Made by a program: the position numbers and the translations under genes
Source of the DNA: CAWBRT01 sp963832365
GTDB lineage: Bacteria; Acidobacteriota; Terriglobia; Terriglobales; Acidobacteriaceae
Length of the DNA: 64,000 nucleotides
Assembly (NCBI GenBank): GCA_963832365.1
Contig: CAWHUL010000011.1
Span: 62,001 to 126,000, forward strand
Direction: 5' to 3'
The notes under the pieces: generated by a model
Databases searched by the model: none
What the model was told of the DNA's origin: nothing
Seen by the model: the letters and a program-made list of their open reading frames with translations, nothing else
Part shown: piece after piece, positions 51,715-59,286 of the stretch
How the letters are laid out: the number at the start of each line of letters is the position of its first letter
How positions within the stretch are numbered: position 1 is the stretch's first letter

Positions 51715-52103
51715 TGTCATCCTGAGCGGAGTTCGGCAGTGCCGAACGGAGTCGAAGGACCCCTATCGTCATACCACCCTCGGCTCAGATCCTCCCACCT
51801 TGGGTTTACACGTCAATGAGCCAAATCTTTTTGCGCCGCGACCAGCACTTCAGTTGCTTTTCCCGATTGATCGCGGTGCGGATATCATCGAAGCTCTCGA
51901 AGTAGATGAGTCGATTCACTTCGTATCGTTTGGTAAATCCCTCCGTCTCGCCTTGCTTGTGCTGCCAGATGCGCTTGAGAAGATTGTTAGTCACGCCGGT
52001 GTAAAGCGTGCCAGATATGCTGGCGGCGATGTACACGTAGAAGCGCCGGTTGATTGCGGCCATAGGGGTCCCTCGACTTCGCTTCGCTCCGCTCGGGATG
52101 ACA
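51715..52103. mobile_element. Inverted TGTCATCC repeat arms flanking a GIY-YIG gene
   Basis: The left arm starts TGTCATCCTGAGCGGAG and ends GGACCCCTATCG, with an internal TTCGGCAGTGCCGAA palindrome. The right arm, on the other strand, starts TGTCATCCCGAGCGGAG and ends GGGACCCCTATGGCC, where ATG is the start codon of the nuclease gene. The nuclease gene fills most of the interval. It is the only copy in the window with a protein gene between its arms. Confidence 0.6.
51806..52063 (-). CDS. GIY-YIG nuclease superfamily protein (YhbQ/UvrC-N type)
   Basis: 85 residues, a stand-alone GIY-YIG domain. The GIY-YIG pair appears as FYVYIAASISGTLYTGVTNN; the conserved Arg is in LLKRIWQHK and the metal-binding Glu-like region in INREKQLKCWSRRKKIWLID. 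Such short proteins are common and mostly uncharacterised; some are nucleases. The start codon at 52063 lies at the inner end of a TGTCATCC repeat arm, and a matching inverted arm lies beyond the stop codon. This linkage suggests the protein and the repeat family may be related, as with REP-associated transposases, but no activity can be proven from sequence. Confidence 0.9.
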   Translation of the reverse strand: MAAINRRFYVYIAASISGTLYTGVTNNLLKRIWQHKQGETEGFTKRYEVNRLIYFESFDDIRTAINREKQLKCWSRRKKIWLIDV

Positions 52104-52195
52104 GCCGCAAATGATACTTGGCTATCGCTGGCGATAACACATTTTACGACCCGCCCGGAACACCACCCGATGATTAACGTAAAGGGGATTTATCG

Positions 52196-52861
52196 TCAAT
52201 TACTCGTGTCTTTCCAAACCTGAATCGCCCAGACAGCGCCTCCGCGCAGGGCAATTGCTACAGTATTGATCGCCGTGAATGGCTCGTTGCGTATGATTTC
52301 TTTGTGTTCGTGTTCGAAGATCAGAGTGTCATGGTATTTAACCGAGGGTCTACCAAGAATCTTGCCGAGCTGCGTTTCTGTCAGACCGAGCCGAAGCGCA
52401 ATGGGAAGCTCGATCCTGCCAGCGTCTTTGTGCAATGTTCGACAGCGCCGATCCACCGTTGCATTCTGACGTATCCGCTGCAAACCGAAGCCATCGACTC
52501 GCTCACCACCTCCCATTTCACTGCTCTCAAGCCAGAGCGCCCATCGACCAGTTTCATCTTCCCCGCAATAACAGAGCCACGCAAGCGACTCGCTTGCATC
52601 GCCGCTATGCCCCACAGTTCCCCCAAGCTGCTTTTGCAGATCATCTAGTCTGGTTTCTTCGAGAATGATCGGCATCTTTGCCAAGCGCAACGCCGTTATC
52701 ATCTCTTTGGGAACAGTCGCTTGCGGAGCCGTGTCAGGGAACTCCAGTGTAGGCGGTTGCCATATCAGCAGACCGCCATCGGGCGGCGAAGCAGTACCAA
52801 TCTGAGCACACGCAGCGCATGTGACAAGGAACAAGATTAATATGCGGCGTGTCCCATGCAT
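52196..52861 (-). CDS. Secreted hypothetical protein
   Basis: 221 residues. A signal peptide (RRILILFLVTCAACAQIGTA) has a possible lipobox-like TCAAC. The body contains PPTLEFPDTAPQATVPKEMI, LDDLQKQLGGTVGHSG, and a C-terminal segment LRLGLTETQLGKILGRPSVK with a faint SmpA-like pattern. No family was recognised. Neighbours are the GIY-YIG element and acetolactate decarboxylase, with no operon evidence. Six-frame composition favours this frame because the others are broken or unlike protein. Confidence 0.55.
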   Translation of the reverse strand: MHGTRRILILFLVTCAACAQIGTASPPDGGLLIWQPPTLEFPDTAPQATVPKEMITALRLAKMPIILEETRLDDLQKQLGGTVGHSGDASESLAWLCYCGEDETGRWALWLESSEMGGGERVDGFGLQRIRQNATVDRRCRTLHKDAGRIELPIALRLGLTETQLGKILGRPSVKYHDTLIFEHEHKEIIRNEPFTAINTVAIALRGGAVWAIQVWKDTSN

Positions 52862-52957
52862 CGTGCCCTCATTCTAGTCGAGCGTAGTTGTTGATAACAG
52901 GCGTTAGCGTGAATTATCCCGAAGAAGGAACTCTGCATTGCGGTCGCTCTCAGGTGA

Positions 52958-53761
52958 CTACTTGCCCTCCACCTGCCGGGTCTCTTCGGTGCGATCCTTG
53001 GTTTGGTCAGCCTGTGCGAAGGCTTCATTGCGGGGAATTTGTAAGTCCAACTCCGCGATCGGCGCCACCTGGGCGCTTCCTTGTGCCAGAGTCAGCTTGA
53101 GAACGTGTCCACCGTGCTGGCGATCATCGGTGAGATAGTGCCAATGGTAGCCCGGAACGCTGATGCCTTTGCTGAAGGCAGGACTTCGAATGCCGATCAG
53201 AATTCCTCGTGTCGTGGGGTAGTCATGAATCGATTGAGTCTTGACGACCTCAGCCAGCGGTTTGTAGGGCTTGTTCTGGGGGGCGACCGCGCGCACCGAC
53301 ACGTCGCGAAATACGCCATCGATCCGGATGGCATAGAACAAGGCAAGGTTCTGCAGGCGCTCGTCCAGCCACTTCTCGAGTTCCAGTAGAGGGAGAGCGG
53401 CTTCGGACCTGATGGTCTGGGTGGGATGGAAGTGGGTTACGTATGCGAGCGGCGTCTTTTCCAGCGGTCCGGAAATGACCACCGAGCCGTCCGCCTTGGC
53501 GTGATAGAAGACGCCATCGATGGCGACCATTTCGCCGTCGAGCCGGTTGTAGGTTCCAATCCCAAAGTCGCCCTTGGCGCCGAGTTCCCGAATCGTCAGG
53601 TCGCCGTCGTAAGTTCCCGCCAGCAGTGCGTCAATCGTCGAATAGGTATACAGAGTGGAAGTGGACTGTGCGCTCGCCTGCCATGCTGCAACCGAAATCG
53701 TCAGCACCAGCAGCATCAGCCGCGCGGCCGATCTACCGTAAGGTCTCATAATACCTGCCAT
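52958..53761 (-). CDS. Acetolactate decarboxylase with signal peptide
   Basis: About 267 residues from the ATG at 53761 (GGGGAGAG upstream); the ATG at 53749 is an alternative. The N-terminus RLMLLVLTISVAAWQASAQS is a clear signal peptide. The mature part matches acetolactate decarboxylase (AlsD/BudA): YSTIDALLAGTYDGDLTIRE, GDFGIGTYNRLDGEMVAIDG, and the zinc histidines in YHWHYLTDDRQHGGHVL. The enzyme converts 2-acetolactate to acetoin. The known enzymes are mostly cytosolic, so an exported form is noteworthy. No acetolactate synthase gene is nearby. Confidence 0.88.
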   Translation of the reverse strand: MAGIMRPYGRSAARLMLLVLTISVAAWQASAQSTSTLYTYSTIDALLAGTYDGDLTIRELGAKGDFGIGTYNRLDGEMVAIDGVFYHAKADGSVVISGPLEKTPLAYVTHFHPTQTIRSEAALPLLELEKWLDERLQNLALFYAIRIDGVFRDVSVRAVAPQNKPYKPLAEVVKTQSIHDYPTTRGILIGIRSPAFSKGISVPGYHWHYLTDDRQHGGHVLKLTLAQGSAQVAPIAELDLQIPRNEAFAQADQTKDRTEETRQVEGK

Positions 53762-53774
53762 AACTCTCCCCGGA

Positions 53775-53998
53775 GTGTCATGTTGAGCGTAGCGAAACAT
53801 CCCATTTAAACTGCCCCAGCCCACGCCGCTCTGAGCCTTCGAGTTCCTTCGCTTCGCTCAGGATTTCGGCAGGCGGCTCATACGCCGCCTCATCGCCTCA
53901 ACTTCGTTCGCTGCGCTCGCTCAGAATGACACCTCATTCATTGCGCGAATTTTCGGCGCAAACTCAGGATGACACTACTACGAATTTTTCAGCAGCCT
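53775..53998. repeat. Cluster of TGTCAT repeat arms and one MITE-like end
   Basis: GTGTCATGTTGAGCGTAGCG at 53775, several inverted arms (CGCTCAGGATTTCGG, GCTCAGAATGACACC, CTCAGGATGACACTA) and, at the end, TTTTTCAGCAGCCTGCTAG matching the MITE ends at 6900 and 39480. No gene is seen in this stretch. Confidence 0.6.
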
Positions 53999-53999
53999 G

Positions 54000-55106
54000 C
54001 TAGAACCCAACTGTTCGTACGGCCAGGTTGCCCGCGTCGTCGATGTACAAGGTTCCCGAAGAATCGAAGGCGAGTGCATTGGGCGAGAGCAGTGCAGCGC
54101 TGGTGGGAGAACGGCCGTCGCCGGTGAAGCCCGCCGTGCCGTTGCCAACCACGGTCGAGATGGTACCGGCGTCGACCTTTCGGATGATATTGTTGCCGGT
54201 ATCGGCGATGTAGATTTTCCCGGAGGAGTCGACCGCTACCGCCTGAGGATTATTCAGTTGCGCGCTGGTGGCTGGGCCGCCATTGTTGCAGGCGGTGGTG
54301 GTCTGGCACCCGCCTCCGGCCGTGTTGTTTCCCGCGACGGTGGTGATGTTGCCGCCTGAAACCTCGCGAATCACAAAGTTGGCCGTATCGGCGATGAAGA
54401 GGTTTCCGGAGGAGTCCACGGCCACGGACTGCGGATTATTCAACTGCGCGCTCGTCGCCAGCCCGCCATCGCCGCTGAAGCCGCCGGCCCCGGGGGTTCC
54501 CGCCACCGTGGTAATCACGCCCGTCGAGAGAACGACCTTGCGGATGACATTGTTGCCCGTGTCGGCGATGTAAAGGAGAGTTCCGGAGGAGTCCAGCGCC
54601 ACGGCCAGTGGGCCATTCAGCGTTGCGACGGTGGCGGCGCCGTTATCTCCGGCAAATCCCGCGATGCCGGTTCCTGCAATCGTGGAGATCACTTGAGATG
54701 AAGCGGCGACCTTACGGATGACGTTGTTGCCCGTATCGGCGATGAAGAGGTTTCCAGCGGAATCCATGGCCACGCCCTGCGGGAAATTCAGTGTTGCGTT
54801 CGTGGCAAGACCGCCATCTCCGCTATATCCATGCGAGCTGAGGGTGCCCGCGATCGAGGTGAGCAGGCCAGTGGAACGGTTAGCTTCGCGGATGACATGG
54901 TGACCGGCGTCGGCAATGAAAACATTACGCGAGGAATCCACGGCGAGCCCTCGCGAGTTGCTCAAATTACCCGTCGTGCTTGTGATTGAGCTGATGTCCC
55001 CGCCCGACGACCCGCAACCTGCCAGCAACAAACCGGCGATAAGCAGGACAAGCAAAAGAACGATTGACAGCCTCCGGACAATCCGGGATGGGCTGGAAAA
55101 CTCCAT
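54000..55106 (-). CDS. NHL-repeat lipoprotein
   Basis: 368 residues. A lipoprotein signal (VLLLVLLIAGLLLAGCGSSG, Cys of the lipobox LAGC) is followed by at least five NHL-type repeats of the form LxxPxxVAVDSSGNLFIADTG with NxVIRKV, ending TLYIDDAGNLAVRTVGF. NHL repeats build a beta-propeller used for binding. In Acidobacteria such proteins are numerous and uncharacterised. AGGAGG 7 nt before the ATG at 55106 fixes the start. The nucleotide repeats mirror the protein repeats. No partner gene is evident. Confidence 0.9.
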   Translation of the reverse strand: MEFSSPSRIVRRLSIVLLLVLLIAGLLLAGCGSSGGDISSITSTTGNLSNSRGLAVDSSRNVFIADAGHHVIREANRSTGLLTSIAGTLSSHGYSGDGGLATNATLNFPQGVAMDSAGNLFIADTGNNVIRKVAASSQVISTIAGTGIAGFAGDNGAATVATLNGPLAVALDSSGTLLYIADTGNNVIRKVVLSTGVITTVAGTPGAGGFSGDGGLATSAQLNNPQSVAVDSSGNLFIADTANFVIREVSGGNITTVAGNNTAGGGCQTTTACNNGGPATSAQLNNPQAVAVDSSGKIYIADTGNNIIRKVDAGTISTVVGNGTAGFTGDGRSPTSAALLSPNALAFDSSGTLYIDDAGNLAVRTVGF

Positions 55107-55221
55107 GACGACCTCCTGGAAGAGGTAATTGAATTCGTTGTGCTATCTATTCCAGAGACTTCCAGCATACACCACGGCGGGGCGACAGCCTGGCAGCGCT
55201 CGAGATGACGAACTCGAAAAA

Positions 55222-55290
55222 AAGGTTTTTCAGCAGCCTGCTAAAGCGCCCAGGTGGCGCCGAAAAACGCGGCGCGGAACCTGGGGCACC
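55222..55290. repeat. MITE-like end followed by a hairpin repeat
   Basis: GGTTTTTCAGCAGCCTGCTA matches the MITE termini; it is followed by CCCAGGTGGCGCCG with CGGCGCGGAACCTGGGGCAC, a hairpin of the GGTT/AACC class with one stem mismatch. Confidence 0.6.
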
Positions 55291-55365
55291 CGGGGGAGGG
55301 TGGGCAGCGAAGTTAACCGTTGCTCAGCAACCTGCTGGTGCTCAGGCTGACATGAAGCGAGGCGA

Positions 55366-55590
55366 TCAGTGGCCGGACGAGTGCTGCTTTTTCCAGCTCT
55401 TCGTCGCCTTCTTTTGCGATTTCACGTTCTTCTTATTCGCCTTCTTTTGTTGCTTAAGGGTCTTCTTATACGCCTTCTGCGAGGTCTTCGTCGCCTTGTG
55501 GTGCGCGGCCGAATCGGCATGGACGACAGGCGGAACGGTAAGCGCCAGACCGAGAAGGACAAACAGGATAAAGGCTGTAATTTTCTTCAC
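55366..55590 (-). CDS. Small Lys-rich secreted protein
   Basis: 74 residues from GTG 55590, with GGAGAG at 5 nt. A signal peptide (KKITAFILFVLLGLALTVPP) ends near VVHA; the mature part is almost only Lys, Ser, Thr, Ala, Gln and His (AYKKTLKQQKKANKKNVKSQ). It is highly basic and disordered, perhaps binding nucleic acid or anionic polymers at the cell surface, but this is inference. No homologous family was recognised. It stands alone. Confidence 0.6.
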   Translation of the reverse strand: MKKITAFILFVLLGLALTVPPVVHADSAAHHKATKTSQKAYKKTLKQQKKANKKNVKSQKKATKSWKKQHSSGH

Positions 55591-55768
55591 GTGCTCTCCA
55601 TGGAAAAAACTCTTCTGCCCCAACACGCTCAACTGCGGCGCTTGCCGGGACTCTTGCGGAATTTTACAACGAGAGCTGCCGGATTAAGGAAACATTCCCG
55701 TCCGCGCCGGGTACGTTTCGGGTACCCGGCTCCTGACGAAAAGGCAACCTGATTGAGCAACTTGCGGG

Positions 55769-57556
55769 CTACAGAACGTATTTGCCCGCCTCGAGAGTTC
55801 GGGCCGCAACCTGTTCCTGCAAGGCGATAACGTTGGCGGGCTCATGTTTTGCAAGCCGCCGCAGGATGGCCATTTGCGTGCGCAGCATGTCGCCCTCGGC
55901 GACGCAGGCCAGGACCTTTCGTGCCGCCGCCTCGATGCGGGACATGGCTCCGGAAAAGTAGATTTGCGTCATGGCCGCCGGCGTAGAGCCTTCCGGAGAG
56001 GCCAGCTTCAGGGCGCGTGCCAGTGCGCTATCCATGGCGTAGCATTCGATGACCATGTCGGCGATGGCGGCCATCACTTCCTGATGGTCGGCCATCTTGT
56101 CCATGTATTTCTGCGAGGCGACGCCGGCGACGAACAGGCACATCTTCTTGGCGTTCGCCAGTAATGCGCGCTCGGCGGCCAGCGGGCCTTCGGCTTCGTC
56201 GCCGAACGAGGGACCGCTCATCACTTCGTCCATCAGTTTTTTGATGGCAGGCAGCAAGGGAAGCTGTCCGCTCATGGCGCGCTTGAGCAGCCAGCCGGTG
56301 ATGATGAGGCGGTTGATCTCATTGGTGCCTTCGAAGATGCGGTTGACACGCGAGTCGCGATAGGCGCGCTCTGCGGGATACTCTTCGACAAAGCCGTAGC
56401 CGCCATAGATCTGCATGGTTTCGTCGACGACGAAATCGAGTAGCTCCGAGCACCAGACTTTGATGATGGAGCACTCGACGGCGTACTCCTCGATGGCGCG
56501 GCGAATTTCCGCGGCGGCGCCCTCGGAGTGCTTGTCGATCTGCCCGAGTGCGCTGTCCATCATGCCGACCGTGCGGTAAATCATCGACTCGCCAACATAG
56601 ATCTGCGCAGCCATCTGCGCTACTTTTTCGCGAATCAGGCCGAAGTCGGCAATTGTCTTGTGGAAGGCCTTGCGTTCCTTGGCCCATCCGATGGCGTTTT
56701 GCAGGCTGGCGCGCGCGCCTCCCACACAGGCAGCGCCCAGCTTGAAGCGTCCGACGTTGAGGATGTTGAAGGCGATGATGTGGCCGCGGCCCACTTCGCC
56801 CAGAACGTTCTCCACCGGCACCTTGCAATCGTTGAGAATGAGCGGGCAGGTGCTGGAGCCGCGAATGCCGAGCTTGTGCTCTTCCGCGCCCGGCGTGATG
56901 CCCGGGAAGGTGCGCTCAATGATGAACGCGGTAAACTTTTCGCCGTTGACTTTGGCAAACACGATGAAGAGGTCGGCGAAACCGGCGTTGGTGATCCACA
57001 TCTTTTCGCCGTTCAGCAGGTAGTGCCCGCCATCAGGAGAAAGCACGGCGCGGGTGCGGCAATTCAGGGCATCGGAGCCACTGGAACTCTCGGAAAGCGC
57101 ATAGGCGCCAATCCATTCGCCGCTGGCCAGCTTGGGCAGATACTTCCGCTTCTGCTCCTCGGTGCCGAAATAGACGATGGGCAAAGTGCCGATGCCGGCG
57201 TGCGCTCCCCAGGTAACGCTGAAGCTGGCCGACTTGGAGGTGCGGTCGGCAATGATGGCCGAGGAAACCTTGTCCATGTCCGAGCCGCCGTACTCCTCGG
57301 GGACATCAACCGAAGTGAGGCCCAGATCGCTGGCCTTCTTCAACAACTCGCGGCAGAGCGCGTAGTCCTTCTGCTCGATCTTGCCGGCTACGGGCATGAT
57401 CTCGTTGTCGGCGAACTCTTCCGCGGTCTGCGCGATGAGCCTGTGCTGATCGTCAAAGTCTTCAGGGGTGAAGACCTCGTCGGGACGAGGTTCGGAGATC
57501 AGAAAAATTCCGCCGGAAATTTTGGCCGGAGTGATTGGAGATGTTGTGCTAGCCAT
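55769..57556 (-). CDS. Acyl-CoA dehydrogenase
   Basis: 595 residues from the ATG at 57556, which follows AAAGGAAG. Acyl-CoA dehydrogenase domains in order: N-terminal helical (about 40-150), middle beta domain (YALSESSSGSDALNCRTRAV, GEKMWITNAGFADLFIVF) and C-terminal helical with the catalytic Glu in RVNRIFEGTNEINRL. An extra C-terminal region of about 170 residues follows, as in VLCAD/ACAD9-like enzymes. FAD-dependent first step of fatty acid beta-oxidation. It is the last gene of a minus-strand cluster with the thiolase and the FadB-like gene. Confidence 0.94.
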   Translation of the reverse strand: MASTTSPITPAKISGGIFLISEPRPDEVFTPEDFDDQHRLIAQTAEEFADNEIMPVAGKIEQKDYALCRELLKKASDLGLTSVDVPEEYGGSDMDKVSSAIIADRTSKSASFSVTWGAHAGIGTLPIVYFGTEEQKRKYLPKLASGEWIGAYALSESSSGSDALNCRTRAVLSPDGGHYLLNGEKMWITNAGFADLFIVFAKVNGEKFTAFIIERTFPGITPGAEEHKLGIRGSSTCPLILNDCKVPVENVLGEVGRGHIIAFNILNVGRFKLGAACVGGARASLQNAIGWAKERKAFHKTIADFGLIREKVAQMAAQIYVGESMIYRTVGMMDSALGQIDKHSEGAAAEIRRAIEEYAVECSIIKVWCSELLDFVVDETMQIYGGYGFVEEYPAERAYRDSRVNRIFEGTNEINRLIITGWLLKRAMSGQLPLLPAIKKLMDEVMSGPSFGDEAEGPLAAERALLANAKKMCLFVAGVASQKYMDKMADHQEVMAAIADMVIECYAMDSALARALKLASPEGSTPAAMTQIYFSGAMSRIEAAARKVLACVAEGDMLRTQMAILRRLAKHEPANVIALQEQVAARTLEAGKYVL

Positions 57557-57667
57557 ACGACTTCCTTTCAATTAGAACTTAGAGCTGCCGCGCGGGACCC
57601 GCCATTCACAAATCGTTTAGATTCCATTTTTCAGAGGTGCGATATTGAAATTCATCACTCCGCCGGC

Positions 57668-57780
57668 CCCAGGTTGGCGCCGAAAAACCAAATGAGCCGT
57701 TTGCTACGAACGGAGCAGCCTGACCGAGACGCGCGGCGCGTCTCAAAGGAGTGCTCGTCGGCGCGGAACCTGGGGCACCC
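57668..57780. repeat. Expanded hairpin repeat, GGTT/AACC class
   Basis: CCCAGGTTGGCGCCG and CGGCGCGGAACCTGGGGCAC are the arms, as at 51618, but about 75 nt of other sequence with its own inverted pair GACGCGCGGCGCGTC sits in the loop. It lies between the thiolase and dehydrogenase genes. Confidence 0.6.
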
Positions 57781-57806
57781 GACCCCTTCAAAGAAACGCA
57801 GCAGCT

Positions 57807-59015
57807 CTACGCGATGCTCTCGAATATGCCTGCCGCGCCCATGCCGCCGCCTACACACATCGTCACCAAGCCGTAGCGACCCGCGGCGCGCCGCCGAAGT
57901 TCGCGCAGAATGGTGGCCGTGAGCTTTGCGCCAGTGCAGCCCAGCGGGTGCCCGAGCGCAATGGCTCCGCCGTTGGGGTTGACCTTGGCGGGGTCTAGCC
58001 CCGTTTCCCCGATCACGGCGAGCGCCTGCGCCGCGAATGCCTCGTTCAGTTCAATGCACTCGATATCGGAAAGCGACAGGCCGGCCATCTTGAGCGCCTT
58101 CGGGATGGCATATACCGGGCCAAGGCCCATTTCTTCGGGCTTGCAGCCAGCCGTAGCGAAGGCCACGTAGCGGGCCAGCGGTTTGATGCCCAGTTGACGC
58201 GCTTTATCCGCCGACATCACGAGGGCGGCAGCCGCTCCGTCGGACATTTGCGAGGAGTTGCCGGCCGTGACCGTTCCCTTGGCGTGGAATGCGGGCCTCA
58301 AAGCGGCGAGCGCTTCCGGAGTGGTGTCGGCGCGCGGGCCTTCGTCGACGCTGAAGACAATCTGCTCGGTGGCCAACTTGAGAGCCGTGCCGCCGCGCCC
58401 GCCGGAGCTGTGAGCCGGGGTGGTGAAGGTGACGGGCACCGGCACGATCTCGTCATGGAAGTTGCCGGCAGCAATGGCCCGCAGCGCTTTCTGATGGCTC
58501 TGGTAGCTGAATTCGTCGGCTTGCTCGCGCGTGATTCCGAAGCGCGCGGCGACGCGTTCCGCGGTGAGGCCCATCGAAAGATAGGCGTCCGGGTAGTTCG
58601 ACACCAGCCATGGATTCGCCGAGACCTTGTGGCCGCCCATGGGAATCATCGACATCGATTCCGTGCCGCCGGCGATGATGGCCTCAACCCCGCCCGCCAT
58701 GATGCGTTCGGCCGCCATGGCAATGGCCTGCAAGCCGGAGGAGCAGAAGCGGTTGATGGTCATCGCCGAGGTTTCGACCGGGAGCCCGGCGCGAAGCGAG
58801 GCAATGCGGGCGACGTTCAGTCCCTGCTCGGCTTCCGGCATGGCGCAGCCGAGAATCACGTCTTCGATCTCGCGAAGATCCATCTGCGGCACGCTTGCGA
58901 GCGCACCCTTGATGGCGATGGCCGCAAGATCGTCGGGGCGGCTGGCGCGCAGAGTGCCTTTGTAGGCGCGGCCAACGGCGGTGCGGACACAAGATGCAAT
59001 TACGACTTCACGCAT
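57807..59015 (-). CDS. fadA: Acetyl-CoA acyltransferase (thiolase)
   Basis: 402 residues. Thiolase active-site residues are present: Cys in TINRFCSSGLQAIA, His in GGAIALGHPLGCTGAK and the second Cys in VTMCVGGGMGAA. It cleaves 3-ketoacyl-CoA with CoA, the last step of beta-oxidation. It lies downstream of the FadB-like gene (271-nt gap containing a repeat) and upstream of the acyl-CoA dehydrogenase, all on the minus strand, giving a complete beta-oxidation cluster. The name fadA is by function and context; an acetoacetyl-CoA thiolase cannot be excluded. Confidence 0.93.
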   Translation of the reverse strand: MREVVIASCVRTAVGRAYKGTLRASRPDDLAAIAIKGALASVPQMDLREIEDVILGCAMPEAEQGLNVARIASLRAGLPVETSAMTINRFCSSGLQAIAMAAERIMAGGVEAIIAGGTESMSMIPMGGHKVSANPWLVSNYPDAYLSMGLTAERVAARFGITREQADEFSYQSHQKALRAIAAGNFHDEIVPVPVTFTTPAHSSGGRGGTALKLATEQIVFSVDEGPRADTTPEALAALRPAFHAKGTVTAGNSSQMSDGAAAALVMSADKARQLGIKPLARYVAFATAGCKPEEMGLGPVYAIPKALKMAGLSLSDIECIELNEAFAAQALAVIGETGLDPAKVNPNGGAIALGHPLGCTGAKLTATILRELRRRAAGRYGLVTMCVGGGMGAAGIFESIA

Positions 59016-59082
59016 GTTTTAGTTTCCAGAAACTTGATTTGTAAAACCAGCACTCGACAAAAACTTTATCGGTTCGTTCCCG

Positions 59083-59215
59083 GTGTCATTCTGAGCGGAG
59101 CGAAGAATCCCGGCACAGCGTTGGGCTGAAACGCAGCCGAAGGATTCATCAGAAAGCTCGGAATAGCGCCGGTTGGGGGCAGCTTCCGGGGATGCTTCGC
59201 TTCGCTCAGCATGAC
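59083..59215. repeat. Paired TGTCATTCTGAGC repeat
   Basis: GTGTCATTCTGAGCGGAGCG leads to GAATCC; the inverted arm GGGGATGCTTCGCTTCGCTC leads to AGCATGACA. Same spacing as at 27154-27291. Confidence 0.75.
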
Positions 59216-59286
59216 AGCCTGAACTAGCTTTGCTTCGCTCGCCATGGCACCCTGACTTATGCAACGAACTCACAAAAACAGCACCC

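Noticed and set aside
55205..55687. Plus-strand ORF encoding a Phe/Leu-rich protein
   Set aside because: It is the complement of the Lys-rich secreted peptide gene and begins inside a repeat. The minus-strand frame has a signal peptide and a ribosome binding site.
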